This document shows positions 23,262 through 24,539 of a stretch of DNA of 24,539 nt, piece by piece (position 1 is the stretch's first letter; each line of letters opens with the position of its first letter). Position numbers and translations under genes: made by a program. The stretch comes from Comamonadaceae bacterium (GTDB taxonomy: Bacteria > Pseudomonadota > Gammaproteobacteria > Burkholderiales > Burkholderiaceae), in contig CANKOT010000027.1 in assembly GCA_947484245.1 (NCBI GenBank), forward strand, positions 1 to 24,539, read 5' to 3'. Under the pieces are notes generated by a model. It searched no databases and was not told the origin of the DNA. It worked only from the letters and a program-made list of their open reading frames with translations.

Positions 23262-24539
23262 TCAATACAAATCCAGCACAGCACCCTTGCTGGCGCTGGA
23301 GGCGTTGAACGCAAACTTAGCTTGAACGCCCCGTGTATAGCGCGGCGCAGGCGCTGTCCAAATAGCGCGGCGCTTGGCAATCTCTTCTTCTGGCACGTTC
23401 AAAGCCAAAACAAGTTTGTGCGCATCAATGGTGATGGAGTCGCCTTCGTGCACAAAGGCAATGGTGCCCCCAGCAGCTGCTTCAGGCGCAACATGTCCCA
23501 CCACCATGCCCCATGTGCCACCCGAAAAGCGGCCATCGGTAATGAGACCCACGCTTTCGCCCAAACCCGCACCAATGAGTGCCCCAGTAGGAGCCAACAT
23601 TTCAGGCATGCCAGGGCCGCCTTTGGGACCGAGGTAACGCAAGACCATGACGTCGCCCGCTTTGATCTTGCCGTCCAAAATGGCTTGCAAAGCAGATTGC
23701 TCATCGTCAAATACGCGAGCGGGACCTGTAATGACGGGGTTCTTCAAGCCCGTAATTTTGGCCACAGCACCTTCGGGCGACAGGTTGCCTTTCAGAATGG
23801 CCAAGTGGCCTTCTGCATACATGGGTTTGTCGATGGGGCGAATCACATCTTGGTCGGCGCGAGGTGCGTCAGGAATATCCTTCAAGTTTTCTGCCACAGT
23901 TTTGCCGGTGATGGTCATGCAATCGCCGTGCAACAAACCGGCCTTTAACAAAACCTTCATGACTTGGGGAATGCCACCTGCTTGGTGCAAATCAACGGCC
24001 AAATATTTACCGCTGGGTTTCAAATCGCAAATGACGGGAATCTTTTTGCGCATGCGCTCGAAATCGTCAATGGTCCACTCAACTTCAGCCGTGTGAGCAA
24101 TGGCCAAAAAGTGAAGCACAGCATTGGTCGAACCGCCGGTGGCCATGATGACTGCCACGGCATTTTCGATGGCTTCTTTGGTCACGATATCGCGTGGCTT
24201 TAAATTATTCTTGATGGCTTCGAGCAAAACTTTGGCTGATGCTTTGGCCGAGTTTTTGGTTTCATCATGGGGGTTGGCCATGGTGGAAGAGTAGGGCAGC
24301 GACATGCCCAGCGCTTCGAACGAAGAAGACATGGTGTTGGCGGTGTACATGCCGCCGCATGAGCCTGTTCCAGGAATGGCGCGCTTTTCAATTTCTTTCA
24401 AATCGAAGTCGCTTAAATTGCCCGCAGCGTTTTGGCCCACCGCTTCAAACACACTCACAATGTTCAAATCTTTGCCTTGGTATCGGCCTGGCAAAATGGT
24501 GCCGCCATACACATAAATGGCAGGCACATTGGCACGCAA
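23262..24539 (-). CDS. ilvD: Dihydroxy-acid dehydratase, C-terminal part
   Basis: 425 residues of IlvD; the N-terminus lies beyond the window, and the frame is open at base 24539 (the TTG at the edge is not the start). IlvD converts 2,3-dihydroxy-acids to 2-oxo acids in valine, leucine, isoleucine and pantothenate synthesis, using an FeS cluster and Mg2+. Seen: [14 protein letters not shown] with a cluster Cys, [17 protein letters not shown], the Cys in [70 protein letters not shown]. The C-terminus is complete. A shared terminator follows the stop. Confidence 0.97.
   Translation of the reverse strand: MRANVPAIYVYGGTILPGRYQGKDLNIVSVFEAVGQNAAGNLSDFDLKEIEKRAIPGTGSCGGMYTANTMSSSFEALGMSLPYSSTMANPHDETKNSAKASAKVLLEAIKNNLKPRDIVTKEAIENAVAVIMATGGSTNAVLHFLAIAHTAEVEWTIDDFERMRKKIPVICDLKPSGKYLAVDLHQAGGIPQVMKVLLKAGLLHGDCMTITGKTVAENLKDIPDAPRADQDVIRPIDKPMYAEGHLAILKGNLSPEGAVAKITGLKNPVITGPARVFDDEQSALQAILDGKIKAGDVMVLRYLGPKGGPGMPEMLAPTGALIGAGLGESVGLITDGRFSGGTWGMVVGHVAPEAAAGGTIAFVHEGDSITIDAHKLVLALNVPEEEIAKRRAIWTAPAPRYTRGVQAKFAFNASSASKGAVLDLY

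Overview
The window reads as ordinary chromosome of a betaproteobacterium, most likely Burkholderiales/Comamonadaceae (a Limnohabitans- or Rhodoferax-like freshwater organism). This is inferred from gene order and protein style, not from a database search. The supporting signs are EF-P with Arg32 next to its rhamnosyltransferase EarP, a hupB-tRNA-Val-ppiD block, surE-pcm-nlpD, RlmD, and CCA-encoding tRNA genes. No transposase, integrase, phage gene, CRISPR array or long repeat is visible. About 20 protein genes and two tRNAs are packed tightly, often with 1-4 base stop/start overlaps.

Layout. 1-3167 (+): the 3' part of a D-2-hydroxyacid dehydrogenase, rmuC and an MFS transporter. 3164-5919 (-): a LOG-family nucleotide hydrolase, then efp and earP; earP is transcribed first, followed by efp. 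5959-10552 (+): uvrC, pgsA, a DMT exporter and a tartrate/D-malate dehydrogenase, the last three joined by ATGA overlaps. 10553-13318 (+): a 269-base leader region, hupB, tRNA-Val(TAC), a terminator, ppiD and tRNA-His(GTG). 13381-16882 (+): an isolated Stealth-family sugar-phosphate transferase, phhB and an S9 peptidase. 16887-17861 (-): a quinone oxidoreductase. 17964-21865 (+): surE-pcm-nlpD-rlmD. 21937-22635 (-): a Bax-inhibitor-1 membrane protein. 22822-23229 (+): a GlcG/HbpS-like protein. 23262-24539 (-): the C-terminal part of ilvD.

Functional themes. Translation and protein quality: EF-P with its Arg modification enzyme, RlmD, Pcm, PpiD and the S9 peptidase. DNA upkeep: UvrC, RmuC and HU. 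Envelope: PgsA, NlpD, the Stealth enzyme and BI-1. Small-molecule metabolism: the hydroxyacid and malate dehydrogenases, PhhB and IlvD.

I did not find a convincing new multi-gene system. The points most worth a second look are: (a) four genes whose start codon lies 6-7 bases after an ACAAT-type -10 box without a Shine-Dalgarno sequence, suggesting leaderless mRNAs, with two of them (earP and uvrC) facing each other over 39 bases around a dyad; (b) the direct nlpD-rlmD overlap where many proteobacteria carry rpoS; (c) an orphan Stealth gene directly after the tRNA-His terminator; (d) the hairpin-rich hupB leader; and (e) a perfect palindrome over the likely promoter of the quinone oxidoreductase.
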